The notes beneath the pieces are model-generated. The model searched no databases, was not told where the DNA came from, and saw only the letters and a list, made by a program, of their open reading frames with translations. This document shows positions 36,376 through 45,719 of a DNA stretch of 64,000 nt, piece after piece. Location: NCBI RefSeq assembly GCF_021245985.1, contig NZ_JAJQXA010000011.1:62001-126000 (forward strand), given 5' to 3'. Each line of letters begins with the position of its first letter. Positions within the stretch are counted from its first letter, which is position 1. The DNA is from Flavobacterium soyae (GTDB taxonomy: Bacteria > Bacteroidota > Bacteroidia > Flavobacteriales > Flavobacteriaceae). The position numbers and the translations under genes are program-made.

Positions 36376-37015
36376 AAAGCAATTTTATACCAAGATAAAA
36401 AAAGACTACTAAATCTACATCTATGAAATTGAATTTATTCACCTAAAAAATACAACTTTTTTACTCAGATCTGTACCTATGCTTTTCCAGGTTCTTAAAA
36501 TAATCTACTTTTAAACAGAAGGAGGAACTATTATTCTACCAACAATTAATAACAAACACAAAATCAAATAATTAACAAACAAATAATCTTACCACCCACA
36601 CTAGAAGTTACAATCTTGTGCTGCATTATGACAATTGTATTGCTGCGAACCTAGCTTTGTTTTTTTAAAACTAAAAACAACAATTGGCATTTAAAGTTTA
36701 TATCTATTACTCAAATAAGCTGTTAAAAAAGAAGCTCTACGATGGATTTATATTGATAGGAATACCCTGGTAACCTTTCTAAATATTCTACAAAAAAAAT
36801 CAAAATTTGTACTGTTTTTGTGCTAAACAACTCCCATGAGTTTTCTTATCTCAATAAGGATACTTTGTTTTGTTTTGCGATAGTTTGCTTTAAAACGGAC
36901 CATAATTGTATCACTAAAGTAGAAAACACTATTAAAATAAGGACTGCTAATTTCTGTATCGGGAAATAGAGAGACAAAATATCACAAAATAAAAACAAAC
37001 AAATGTCTTGTACTA
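36376..37015. other. 640-bp gene-free region
   Basis: AT-rich, with no ORF I would support. It contains the second copy of the repeat also found near 12977. Confidence 0.4.
36945..36992. repeat. diverged direct repeat, copy 2
   Basis: 'TGCTAATTTCTGTATCGG' followed by GAAATAG... and ACAAAATATCACAAAAT. It matches 12977-13023 in the same orientation. Likely mobile-element or recombination debris. Confidence 0.45.
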
Positions 37016-37405
37016 TTATGATTTTATAAATGATAAATATTTTTCATCGCACTGCGTAAAATGTTCATATTCATTCATTGAATTTCCATAATTCTGGATT
37101 TGGATTTTATTTTCATTGTATACGCCCCCAATTTTTCCAAAAGCCAGATAGATAACATCATCATTTTTTTGTTCTTTAAGTTTGCCTTTTGAAATTATTT
37201 TATCCCTGTCGAAAATTAAAAAGAAATATGCTCCTGCTTTCTTTTCGATTTTAATTTTAAATCTGGAATTTTCACAAGAAGTCAGAACATAGACACCGGT
37301 AATTTCCTGAGCAGTATTATAATGCATAACTGCTATAGATTTTTCTTCGGGCTTAGAGAAAGCCAAAATTATAAATAAGTATATAGAAACTTTAATCAAT
37401 TGCAT
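37016..37405 (-). CDS. secreted hypothetical protein, 129 residues
   Basis: Residues 1-18 form a signal peptide-like helix ('IKVSIYLFIILAF'). The mature part is a predicted small beta protein ('YNTAQEITGVYVLTSCENSR', 'GAYFFLIFDRDKIISKGKL') of no recognised family; the layout resembles lipocalin-like 'ITGVY' entry strands. It overlaps the upstream TPR gene by 14 bp, so the two are translated from one message. Confidence 0.6.
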   Translation of the reverse strand: MQLIKVSIYLFIILAFSKPEEKSIAVMHYNTAQEITGVYVLTSCENSRFKIKIEKKAGAYFFLIFDRDKIISKGKLKEQKNDDVIYLAFGKIGGVYNENKIQIQNYGNSMNEYEHFTQCDEKYLSFIKS

Positions 37406-38804
37406 CTTCCCAAATGGTTATAATTTTTTCAGAATAGTAATAATTACCTGTTCTTATAAGTGCGTTTAAGGTTGCTGTGTTAATCTCAATTTCGGGAAAT
37501 TGAGATTTTGTATTGGCAATGAACCGTTTCTTTTCTTTGGTATTGCCAAGCAGATAAGCTGTAAGTATCCGCCCGATATGTGTATCTATATTTTTTTCAT
37601 CAATTTTAAAAGACATTTCAAATTTAACCTGTGCCTCTTTGTAACGCTCTTCATCCAATAATAGATATCCATAGTTACTCATTTGTACAGCATCGTCAGC
37701 GTTTTTGCTTAGATATTCCTTATAAGCAGCTTCTGCCTTTTTATAATCATGAAGCTGCTGATATATGAGTGCCAGATTTGTCAATAAAATATCCTCGTTT
37801 GTATCTAGTTTTAGTGCTATTTCAAAATCCTTTATTGCTGCTAAAAAGTCTTCTTTTTGCTGATAAAGTCTTCCTCTCTGTGCACGATAACCATAAACAT
37901 CTGGATGCATAACAATTAACCTGTCGTAAATTTCAAGAGCCGTTTTCCAGTCTTCTATTTGCTGATAAGCCTGGCCAGCATAGAATTCTAAGTCATCAGC
38001 AAAATCACCGGAATTATCTCCATAGTTATTTGGGCTGTCTAAGCGATATCGATAGAGTTTGTAAATTTCTACAGCTCTTTGCGGATTGGGAATTTCAATT
38101 AGGCATTTTATGTAATTATGGTAAATTCTAATGATAATGTTCCTGTCATATTGAATAGCCATTTCATAGTTCTTAACAGCATTTTCATTATCTCTTAAAA
38201 AATAATAATTATTTGCCATCAACTCATACAATTCAGGATTGGCATTATCCATTTCAAGTGCATACTTTACTTCATCCGAGGATTCTTTGTATTGCTTTAG
38301 ATGAGCCAGACAAAGCGCTTTTAGCTGATGATATTCAGGATTCTGAGTATTTATTACTATCGCCTTATCGATTGTTAAAATTGCATCTTCGTATTGCTGC
38401 TGATTATAAAGTTCAAGCGCAGTATCATAAAAATTTTCAGGTATCACACTGGCCGAAACTGCTGCAACAGCTGCATCATAAAATGGTTTAAGGTAATCGT
38501 ATTGTACTGCCTCCGTTTTGGTCAAAACTTTGAGTGATTTTATATTACCCGTAAGTTCTTCAATTCCTATCTCGAATAAATTTTCTTTTTTATCGTATGG
38601 CTGCAATAATGTACTGTATTTGGTATAATTAGGGTTATTTTTTACCGGTATAAAACATAGTTTTGGCTTAACTCCCAACTCCACAACAATTCTATTGGGT
38701 TCTTTGCGGAAACTGCGGATATAATTGATTTCTTTTTGAATTTTATCTTGTCCTGCAGCTGTTAAGGAAGTAAAGACAAGAAACATAAAAAATATAAGCC
38801 TCAT
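37392..38804 (-). CDS. secreted tetratricopeptide-repeat protein
   Basis: Signal peptide 1-19 ('FLVFTSLTAAGQ'). About eight TPR units run from ~125 to ~440, e.g. 'ALELYNQQQYEDAILTIDKA', 'MANNYYFLRDNENAVKNYEM' and 'LALIYQQLHDYKKAEAAYKE'. TPR arrays mediate protein-protein contacts, here in the periplasm or on the surface. The first ~110 residues are a separate small domain. Its 3' end overlaps the next secreted gene. Function beyond scaffolding is unknown. Confidence 0.8.
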   Translation of the reverse strand: MRLIFFMFLVFTSLTAAGQDKIQKEINYIRSFRKEPNRIVVELGVKPKLCFIPVKNNPNYTKYSTLLQPYDKKENLFEIGIEELTGNIKSLKVLTKTEAVQYDYLKPFYDAAVAAVSASVIPENFYDTALELYNQQQYEDAILTIDKAIVINTQNPEYHQLKALCLAHLKQYKESSDEVKYALEMDNANPELYELMANNYYFLRDNENAVKNYEMAIQYDRNIIIRIYHNYIKCLIEIPNPQRAVEIYKLYRYRLDSPNNYGDNSGDFADDLEFYAGQAYQQIEDWKTALEIYDRLIVMHPDVYGYRAQRGRLYQQKEDFLAAIKDFEIALKLDTNEDILLTNLALIYQQLHDYKKAEAAYKEYLSKNADDAVQMSNYGYLLLDEERYKEAQVKFEMSFKIDEKNIDTHIGRILTAYLLGNTKEKKRFIANTKSQFPEIEINTATLNALIRTGNYYYSEKIITIWEDAID

Positions 38805-38816
38805 AAGTAGTATTAT

Positions 38817-39299
38817 TTATAATTGAATTTCATATATGCAGCAAACTTGTGTAAGTGGATCGCGAAAATATCCTGAACCCTGATCAAAATCATCAGCATT
38901 ACCATACCTAATGGAATTGTTTGAAGGTTTAAACCAATTTGGAGCATCAGCAGGCTTAATCCAATTGGTTTTGTCTATTAACAGGTGGTTTTTCTTTAAA
39001 AACTTATCCCACCACTCATCTGTTGATTTGAACTTAAGGTATATGATATATTCACCCGTCCAATGATCTGACTGCCAATATTGTCCTTGCAATAGTTTAA
39101 TATCTGACGGTGGATTTGTTCCTTCCCAATATTTATAAATATCATTTGTATTAGTGGTGTTAATCCGTGAGCAGCTTGTCAAAAAAAACAGAAGCATTAT
39201 CACTCCTGTTATGTGATTGGTTAAATAGTTTAAAAAACGCTGCAATTCTATCTTCTTTACTCTGGCTGACTGCCCGGATTGCAAAAAATTAATTCTCAT
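38817..39299 (-). CDS. lipoprotein of unknown function
   Basis: A lipobox 'LFFLTSC' follows a hydrophobic helix ('FLNYLTNHITGVIMLLFF'). The mature domain is rich in Trp and Asp ('YWEGTNPPSDIKLLQGQYWQ', 'WDKFLKKNHLLIDKTNWIKP'), of no recognised family. The frame is open to 39350, but that start would overlap the upstream gene by 43 bp. I prefer the Met at 39299 (MRINFLQSG); a shorter start near 39197 is possible. Confidence 0.55.
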   Translation of the reverse strand: MRINFLQSGQSARVKKIELQRFLNYLTNHITGVIMLLFFLTSCSRINTTNTNDIYKYWEGTNPPSDIKLLQGQYWQSDHWTGEYIIYLKFKSTDEWWDKFLKKNHLLIDKTNWIKPADAPNWFKPSNNSIRYGNADDFDQGSGYFRDPLTQVCCIYEIQL

Positions 39300-39307
39300 A
39301 AAAATAC

Positions 39308-39610
39308 TCATACAGGTACCTTTTTTAAATAATGAATAAGGAAACAGCAAATTAGAAGAGCAAATGTGAGCCCGCCTGTTACCATTGAAGAAAATTGAAA
39401 GAAGAACTCAACAAACTCTTTGCTTTCTCCAAAACACCAAACTTCATTACCCCAAATATCAACTTCCATTGCTTCGCCAGAATTGCAATTTAAACAAGCT
39501 AAATATTGAGGTAAAACAAGTCCTAAATAGAACAAAATAACCGAAGTGTAAAATATCAGTAAAATGATTTTAATAACTTTAAGTAATTTTAGTTTTTCAC
39601 TTGTTGTCAT
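39308..39610 (-). CDS. small integral membrane protein, 100 residues
   Basis: Two membrane helices, ~10-32 ('IILLIFYTSVILFYLGLVL') and ~68-92 ('FFQFSSMVTGGLTFALLICC'), flank an extracytoplasmic loop with a Cys-containing 'LACLNCNSGEA'. No family is recognised. It lies in a tight row of minus-strand small genes, 11 bp after the lipoprotein gene upstream. Confidence 0.55.
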   Translation of the reverse strand: MTTSEKLKLLKVIKIILLIFYTSVILFYLGLVLPQYLACLNCNSGEAMEVDIWGNEVWCFGESKEFVEFFFQFSSMVTGGLTFALLICCFLIHYLKKVPV

Positions 39611-39620
39611 TCATTTTTCA

Positions 39621-40889
39621 TTAATTTTTATAGAAATATTCAAAAACGTTAATCAATTTTTTATTCGAATCATAATTGTATACCATCTTAGTACAGTCAT
39701 TAGAATTATTTAATGATATAGTTTTTGATAAAAGCTTATCTTTATTTTTTGATATAAAAATGTCCTTGTTTCCTTCTTTATATCTTATGTTTTCTGAAAG
39801 TAATACATTGTCTTTTAGGCTGTAAACCTTCAAATTAGAATAAAAAACTTCTTGTTGATTTTTATATTCGTACAGAATCTTTTGGGTCGAACCGGTCTCT
39901 TTTATAATCCTCCTCAAATTATCATATTCAAAAAAATTAGTAAGGACTACATCTCCGCTCCCGTTTACCGTTTCGCTCTTTATGCACTGAAATTTGTCAT
40001 TTAGATGAAAAATATTAGAAATCATTACATCTTTTTCATCTACAGAAATGATGGCGAATTGATTTTTCTCATACTTAAAAACAGCTTTGGACTTCACACC
40101 TTTTTCGTTTCTATGTACAATGCTGTCAATTAAATTATACGAATTTCTATAATATACATCTTCGGAGTACAGCGCATCATTGATAAAGGTCGAGTATTGT
40201 TTTGTTAAGCCGTTTTTGTCATACACGGTTTCTAATTGCATAATACTCTTTGTATTTCTGGTACTATCTGTAAAAACTTCAGCAATTACTTTTCCCTTAA
40301 GACAGCTTAAATTGAATGAGTTTTTAGGGTAATATGAGGTGTTTGAGTTTTTTATCAAAAGAGTAGCATAATTCTCATTCACTTTAAATTTTTCCTCTAA
40401 TTTTTGTCGTGATTCTTTCTGACGCTTTGCTGCCTCTGCTTTTCGCATACTTGTATAATAAACTTTGTCATTAAATAGAACTTTAAAATAAGATTCGTAT
40501 GCTTTAATATAATTATTTGGATTGGTTTCGATAATTGGTTCATCGACACCGTTGGATAATATCATTCCAAATTTGAGTTTAACGCTATTATTGTTAAAAT
40601 AGTAATAACCATAATTCCTAAACTCCAGAGCACAATTCTCATTAATACGAAGTACATGTACCTCTTCTATTGATTCAAAAGCTTCTGCAAATCGTTTATA
40701 TATCTCTAAATGCTTTCCTGGCTCATTAACCTCTCCGGAACTAAAGAAAACCAAGGTTACTTCTTCTTTATTATTAATCTCATAAAGCGCAGCATCAGGC
40801 TCTGGACTATTGGTAATTAGCTTTTTAGAACATGCTGACAATAATAGCAAACATGATACAATACAGATTAAATTTCTTGTAATTTTCAA
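39621..40889 (-). CDS. lipoprotein with RHS/YD-like repeats in its C-terminal half
   Basis: Lipobox 'LLLLSAC' puts the lipid Cys at residue 20. Residues 40-150 are a globular domain ('LHLNE'-free, 'YYYFNNNSVKLKFGMILSNG'). From ~200 the protein has beta-hairpin units such as 'VYDKNGLTKQYSTFINDALY', 'FKYEKNQFAIISVDE' and 'FFEYDNLRRIIKETGSTQKI', which resemble the YD repeats of teneurin/RHS-like surface proteins. Function is unknown. The 365 bp downstream of its start region hold no gene. Confidence 0.6.
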   Translation of the reverse strand: MKITRNLICIVSCLLLLSACSKKLITNSPEPDAALYEINNKEEVTLVFFSSGEVNEPGKHLEIYKRFAEAFESIEEVHVLRINENCALEFRNYGYYYFNNNSVKLKFGMILSNGVDEPIIETNPNNYIKAYESYFKVLFNDKVYYTSMRKAEAAKRQKESRQKLEEKFKVNENYATLLIKNSNTSYYPKNSFNLSCLKGKVIAEVFTDSTRNTKSIMQLETVYDKNGLTKQYSTFINDALYSEDVYYRNSYNLIDSIVHRNEKGVKSKAVFKYEKNQFAIISVDEKDVMISNIFHLNDKFQCIKSETVNGSGDVVLTNFFEYDNLRRIIKETGSTQKILYEYKNQQEVFYSNLKVYSLKDNVLLSENIRYKEGNKDIFISKNKDKLLSKTISLNNSNDCTKMVYNYDSNKKLINVFEYFYKN

Positions 40890-41254
40890 AATATTATTTT
40901 TTTTTCAGCCTTTCCATTTTTATAAATGATATAATCTTCTGTATTAGTTTTTTGTAAACTTATCCTTCATTTTTAATAACTTATCTATCTGTTAATAAGA
41001 CCCATAGCAAGAGATTTTCCAGCATCTATTTTCGTTACAGATGCCTTCGCAGAAAAAATATCTTCAAAAAAATTTGCAGCATACTGGATATCCCCACATA
41101 TCCAGACGTTTTCTTTCTTGTCTAAAAACCCCCTTTTTAGCCTCTCTCACTATGGATTTCTTTTTTGTTGACTATTTTATTTTACTGATTACAGGACATA
41201 AGAAAAGTACAGTTTAATACAATTTGGTATTTTAATTTCATAACCGTTAATTTA
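40890..41254. other. 365-bp intergenic region
   Basis: No ORF, hairpin or RNA gene that I can support; it probably contains the promoter of the preceding lipoprotein gene. Confidence 0.35.
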
Positions 41255-42208
41255 TTACTCACCATTACATTTAGCAGTAAAAAGACTTTTTTCTATTATT
41301 GTAAATGGTTTAACCAAAATTTTACCAGGCGAAATTTTATCATATTTATATAAGATTCCAATACTATGATAAGCATCTTGTTTTTTTTCGGGATACAGCT
41401 CTTCATTTTTTTCGTAATTATACTTTGAGATATAGGCATTTTTAGATTTGTTAAATGAGTAATTCTGTGGTATACTCATTGATGACTCGTCAAAAACACC
41501 ATAAGACGGATTGCAGTAAAAGCTGTTTTTCTCTTTAAGCGTTTCACCCATCTCCATAATTTCTTTCATTTCTTTTTTTAGTTTATCATCAATTTTCATT
41601 TTTTCAAACCTTTGCCTGCCATTCAGAATTATTCCGTCTGTAGTTTTAGTAATAGAAAAAATCATTTCGTAATAGTAACGTTCCGGGTCATTGTAAACAG
41701 CAATAAAATCATTGTTTTTGTTTAATAAAAAACTAAAAGTATTTCTTTTGTCATAATCCCTGATATTCTCTGAAACTATATCAACAAAAGAAATTGCATC
41801 AGTTCCTTTACTAAAATAATGTACATACTCACTTTTAAAGCAATTTGGGTTCTTGTTGAAAACCCGCTGCATTGCATCTGAATCAGCTTTTCCTATAAAG
41901 GTTTCTTTTTCGTCAAAACCATCAAATTTTATTTTACAGCCCTCCTTGATATTAGGGTTATATCTCCCGTATAATTCAAAAAAATGCTCAGGATTCTGGG
42001 GATTCAATATGATCTGATCGCTCTCTTTGTGCCAGGAACCTTGTATAAAAGTTGCATAGGCAATTATATAAAAAGCATTATTTTCTGCTAAAATCAAACG
42101 GGCATTTCCTGAACCACGATAACATCCAAGATAAGGCTGTACATCCTGAGCCAATACGCTTAAAGATGTTAACAAAATGAGTAACAAGATATTTTGTCTT
42201 TTTTTCAT
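41255..42208 (-). CDS. secreted hypothetical protein, 317 residues
   Basis: Signal peptide 1-20 ('LLILLTSLSVLAQ'). The N-terminal third begins 'VQPYLGCYRGSGNARLILAE', then 'FIQGSWHKESDQIIL', a lipocalin-like small beta-barrel pattern. The rest is charged, with no recognised family. It is a separate transcription unit in the run of minus-strand secreted genes. Confidence 0.6.
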   Translation of the reverse strand: MKKRQNILLLILLTSLSVLAQDVQPYLGCYRGSGNARLILAENNAFYIIAYATFIQGSWHKESDQIILNPQNPEHFFELYGRYNPNIKEGCKIKFDGFDEKETFIGKADSDAMQRVFNKNPNCFKSEYVHYFSKGTDAISFVDIVSENIRDYDKRNTFSFLLNKNNDFIAVYNDPERYYYEMIFSITKTTDGIILNGRQRFEKMKIDDKLKKEMKEIMEMGETLKEKNSFYCNPSYGVFDESSMSIPQNYSFNKSKNAYISKYNYEKNEELYPEKKQDAYHSIGILYKYDKISPGKILVKPFTIIEKSLFTAKCNGE

Positions 42209-42302
42209 GTATTTATAATTTTCAAATAATTCAGTTCTGTAAGTATCTATGAGCTAAGTCTGACGTTTTTACTATGCATTCTTTGGCTGAAAAATTAAAT
42301 CT

Positions 42303-42413
42303 TTAGAATACAAATTTTAATAAAAAAAGAATGTGAATTTAAGTAGATATATATTCGCCTGAGATGATTCGATATTTGTAAAGATCTTTTTTAAATCCGT
42401 ATTAATAGCTCTG
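42303..42413. repeat. ~110-bp intergenic repeat, copy A
   Basis: Matches 45608-45719 in the same orientation with scattered substitutions and small indels. On the minus strand its left part reads KKQSY-stop, similar to the NQRY-stop end of the histidine kinase in the other copy, so it includes the vestige of a gene end. Confidence 0.65.
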
Positions 42414-42462
42414 TTTTTTTTTTACCAGAAGAGTCAATAAAACCATAGTATATCAGTTGGGC

Positions 42463-42924
42463 TTAATTTATCTTCGTATAGATTTTCCCCTTCCAGAACA
42501 TTAATTTAGCCGGATTTTCAGGATGGTCAAACTTCATATCAAATTCAGCTTTTAAAATTCCTTTCTGCATCGCTTTTTTGTCAATTTTTATATTGCCTTC
42601 ATTACATTCATATATTAGTTTTCCATCAACGATGCTATTCAGTTCAATTCTTGGATTGCTGACGACATTATTAATAATATAAAAGTTTAACGTAGAATGG
42701 GTAGCTGTATTTGCGAGAGTATAACATTCAATAGTGTCTTTGCTCAATCGTTTTGCTTTCATTTCGTCGGCACCTGCATACTCATAACACCAGGCTTCAC
42801 ATTTCAAACTATGTTTTCGTGAAAAAGAAAAATCACCATCAAGATTTTCAACCCATTGTATATCAAAATCTTTGAAAGGAAAGAGACAAAAAACAAAGCC
42901 GAATAAAAAGACTGTATATTTCAT
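42463..42924 (-). CDS. secreted hypothetical protein, 153 residues
   Basis: Signal peptide 1-16 ('TVFLFGFVFCLFPF'). The mature part has Cys pairs ('HSLKCEAWCYEY', 'DTIECYTLANTAT') and ends in 'HPENPAKLMFWKGKIYTKIN', a beta-rich small domain with no recognised family. It lies next to the ~110-bp repeat and could have moved with it. Confidence 0.5.
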   Translation of the reverse strand: MKYTVFLFGFVFCLFPFKDFDIQWVENLDGDFSFSRKHSLKCEAWCYEYAGADEMKAKRLSKDTIECYTLANTATHSTLNFYIINNVVSNPRIELNSIVDGKLIYECNEGNIKIDKKAMQKGILKAEFDMKFDHPENPAKLMFWKGKIYTKIN

Positions 42925-43065
42925 TTTGAAATATTGGTTTTAAAGCTTTAGGGAACATTTTGGTGCGTTGCGTTCAGATGGAAAATCAAAACCTAAAAAA
43001 TGATATTATAACTAAAGTTCAATTGAAAAGCTTTGCACTTCAGCTCTCCTGATATCAAACCTTTG

Positions 43066-43644
43066 TTAGCGGAAGTTTTTTATGCTGTCTAATTTTTGTA
43101 TTAATTCATAACTGTTTCCGCCGCCACAAGAAGAATGAATTACTTTTCCGTTTGAGTTAATAAGAATTTTTGCCGGACTGCAGTACATATTATAATTTAA
43201 GATTTCAGGTTTGTCATGCGATTTTGTGTTATCAATCTGCTCAAATAAAATTTTAGATTTTTTCAAATATTCATTCAGTTCGTTTTGGTTTTCAACATAG
43301 CCTTCAATTATACCAACAAACTTGATTTTGTCTTTATATGAATTATAAATTTCATTTAATTCTTTAGTCATATCATATGTGTCACTCTTTTTTAAATAGG
43401 ATTTGTCGTAGATAAATACCACCAAATTTTTGTTTTTAAAATCCTGAGAGTTAAATAGCTTACCGTTTACGGTTTTCGCAGAAAAATATTTTGGTGTTCC
43501 ATTCATAAAAAAATCAATTTGATTTTTCATTAACTCCTGAACTTGCTTTTGGAGTTTTTCTAAATTATTATCCTTTTGTTCTTTCTTATTTTGACAAGAA
43601 ATCAAAAACGGTAAAATTGCAAGCAGTAATAAAATTTTATTCAT
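43066..43644 (-). CDS. lipoprotein with redoxin/AhpC-TSA-like fold lacking the CxxC site
   Basis: Lipobox 'LPFLISC' (Cys ~17). Residues 50-190 follow a thioredoxin-like order: 'PKYFSAKTVNGKLFNSQDFK' then 'NLVVFIYDKSY', 'IKFVGIIEGY' and 'NMYCSPAKILINSNGKVIH'. These are the strands of AhpC/TSA-type proteins, but the catalytic position after 'VVFIYDKSY' has no Cys, so redox activity is doubtful. It lies 6 bp after a small membrane-protein gene on the same strand. Confidence 0.6.
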   Translation of the reverse strand: MNKILLLLAILPFLISCQNKKEQKDNNLEKLQKQVQELMKNQIDFFMNGTPKYFSAKTVNGKLFNSQDFKNKNLVVFIYDKSYLKKSDTYDMTKELNEIYNSYKDKIKFVGIIEGYVENQNELNEYLKKSKILFEQIDNTKSHDKPEILNYNMYCSPAKILINSNGKVIHSSCGGGNSYELIQKLDSIKNFR

Positions 43645-43650
43645 CCTAAA

Positions 43651-43959
43651 TCAGTAATTATGGTTGATATAGAGTTCTAAAATATAGATTGAAATAACTA
43701 TGACAAATAATATAATATTTGCATAAACAAAAGGTGTTCGCTTTTTAAAAAATAATATAATTGCCTCAATAATAATCCAGGCACTCCAAAGAATAAGACT
43801 TCCAAAACCTAAAATCATTTGCACAAAGTTTGAACCTAAGAAATCATTTCCGCTTTGTTTGTCACTAAAAATAATCATGGCAAACAAAAAAAGAGGAATA
43901 AGCCCTGTAACTGTTCTCCAAAATATGTGTTCAAATAATTTTTCTTTCATATTTTTCAT
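43651..43959 (-). CDS. small membrane protein, 102 residues
   Basis: Three hydrophobic helices: 12-30 ('TVTGLIPLFLFAMIIF'), ~45-70 ('MILGFGSLILWSAWIIIEA') and ~78-98 ('ANIILFVIVISIYILELYI'). No recognised family. It directly precedes the redoxin-like lipoprotein and is probably cotranscribed with it. Confidence 0.5.
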   Translation of the reverse strand: MKNMKEKLFEHIFWRTVTGLIPLFLFAMIIFSDKQSGNDFLGSNFVQMILGFGSLILWSAWIIIEAIILFFKKRTPFVYANIILFVIVISIYILELYINHNY

Positions 43960-44097
43960 TGATAATGGTGTGTATTTTCAAAATGACACTAACGTCCTGC
44001 GGCTTTGCGAAGTTTGGGATTTTGTTACTGATATTTATCTTCTCAATGATAATCTGTATAAATGTCAATATTTTTCATGATTTCTTAATTTGATATA

Positions 44098-44811
44098 TTA
44101 GATGTACGTTTTATTTTTAAGCGGACTATTGTCGTTATGCAGCAAGTCATTTGCAATTTGCACCATTCCATTGTTATTTGCACCACCCCAAATTGCTCTT
44201 CCAAAAATATAGCTCGTTGTGTATTCCTGCCAGGTGCTGCAGTATTTTTTTAAATCGGAGTAAGATTTTGCCAAATATTCTTTAAGTTCATTTTCTGAAA
44301 GATAACCCAATTCATAACAACAGCGTGCTAAAAAAACACCTCTTCCATAATTCCAGCCGCTGTCTTTTGTCTTTTTTAGCTGGGAAAAAGTTGTGATAAT
44401 TTTCTGTTCGATTAATTCTGGAACAATATTATTTAGCTTTCTAAACAGGTTCAAATAATATTCAAATATGTCGTTTTCGTTTGGCAGGTTTGATTTTAAA
44501 ATGTCAACATAATTTTCTCTATCCTCAAATGCTTTGTAAACAATATTCATATTTTCATCTTGATTCCTGTTGTGCAGGCTTTGAAGAATTTCAATCGCTT
44601 GGTTTTGATTATATATCCCCCAGTAGGTTTCGACTAATTTACCAACATCAGATTTATTTAAACCTGTTTCATAAGAATTCAGGTATGCCGATTGTTGTTC
44701 TGCATACATTGAACCTATAAGTAAATGGTCTAATAAATAACCTCTTACCTCATTTTTTTTGTTTAATCTTATGTCTTCAAATGAGTTTAAAATTTTCGAA
44801 AAAAATCCCAT
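44098..44811 (-). CDS. DUF1266-domain protein
   Basis: Residues ~90-230 fit the DUF1266 family: 'SGWNYGRGVFLARCCYELGY', 'SENELKEYLAKSY' and 'WQEYTTSYIFGRAIWGG'. The family has no proven biochemical role and often sits beside polymorphic toxin or immunity genes. There is no signal peptide, so it is cytosolic. It lies 11 bp after the neighbouring membrane-anchored gene, so they form a pair. Confidence 0.7.
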   Translation of the reverse strand: MGFFSKILNSFEDIRLNKKNEVRGYLLDHLLIGSMYAEQQSAYLNSYETGLNKSDVGKLVETYWGIYNQNQAIEILQSLHNRNQDENMNIVYKAFEDRENYVDILKSNLPNENDIFEYYLNLFRKLNNIVPELIEQKIITTFSQLKKTKDSGWNYGRGVFLARCCYELGYLSENELKEYLAKSYSDLKKYCSTWQEYTTSYIFGRAIWGGANNNGMVQIANDLLHNDNSPLKNKTYI

Positions 44812-44822
44812 AACTATTTACA

Positions 44823-45515
44823 CTATTTTAAATTAGGAACTTTATTTTGTAAAATGGTTATAAATTTTTCGCCCACTACTTGATATTTAGCCCTTGTTTC
44901 TAATTGTTTCTTCAAATTTAACATATCTGCCGGGTCGGTTCTATAATTAAGCCTGTCGTGAATTTCAAGTGATAACGGACTACCGTCAATATTAAAAGTG
45001 ATAATATGTGTTTTTGGTAAGTATTCTTCCGAAGATTTGGAATAAACACCTAATTGCGATTTCAGGATACCGCCATATTCAAGTTTGGCATCTTCAATTC
45101 TGAAATTATCAAAAACAATATGTTCATCTAATTCGCCTGCTGTATTAGTACTAAAGAAATGCAAATCGTTTCCGCTCAAAGCCCAAAAACAGTCCGTTTC
45201 TATTCTTCTAAGTTTTACACCAATTGCAGATAATGCTGCATTTTTTATACCATCAGTTACGATTTCCTGAACTTTACTACTTGTCGATTGAGGCACAGAC
45301 GCAGAAGTAAACGCATCAATAGGTTTACCTTTCATCCACTGTTTTAATTGTGAAAAATCCTGAGTCAACAGTTCTTGTTTGTATTGGTCATATTTAGTTC
45401 GTTCAAAATCTAAATCAATTTCTGATTTTGCAGCCTTGTGTTTTTTATTCATATAAATCATAAAAAATACACCTGCAATTACCAATATAACTGGAATTAA
45501 AAATAATGGGTTCAT
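44823..45515 (-). CDS. membrane-anchored hypothetical protein paired with the DUF1266 gene
   Basis: A single N-terminal membrane helix (3-22, 'LFLIPVILVIAGVFFMIYM') is followed by a charged linker and a beta-rich cytoplasmic domain at ~95-215 ('CFWALSGNDLHFFSTNTAGE', 'THIITFNIDGSPLSLEIHD'), reminiscent of a PH-like fold. No family is assigned. It is co-oriented with the DUF1266 gene at 11-bp spacing. Confidence 0.55.
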   Translation of the reverse strand: MNPLFLIPVILVIAGVFFMIYMNKKHKAAKSEIDLDFERTKYDQYKQELLTQDFSQLKQWMKGKPIDAFTSASVPQSTSSKVQEIVTDGIKNAALSAIGVKLRRIETDCFWALSGNDLHFFSTNTAGELDEHIVFDNFRIEDAKLEYGGILKSQLGVYSKSSEEYLPKTHIITFNIDGSPLSLEIHDRLNYRTDPADMLNLKKQLETRAKYQVVGEKFITILQNKVPNLK

Positions 45516-45607
45516 AAATTTTTTGTTTTCTTAATTTGTTTTTAAATACTTCTTTACGTTTTTAGACTTATCTTTAAAAAAGAAATATATAAGCCTAATA
45601 ATCATAT

Positions 45608-45719
45608 TTAGAATACAAATTTTAAAAAAACGATAATGTGAATTTAAGTAGATATAGATTAGCCTGAGATAAATCGATATTCGTAAAGATCCTTCTTAAA
45701 TTCGTATTAATACCTCTGG
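45608..45719. repeat. ~110-bp intergenic repeat, copy B
   Basis: Starts in the gap before the DUF1266 pair and ends inside the last four codons of the histidine-kinase gene. Copy A is at 42303-42413. Confidence 0.65.

Noticed and set aside
36541..36600. Short near-repeats AATTAA-CAAACA in the gene-free region
   Set aside because: Low-complexity AT sequence without constant unit length; not a tandem array.
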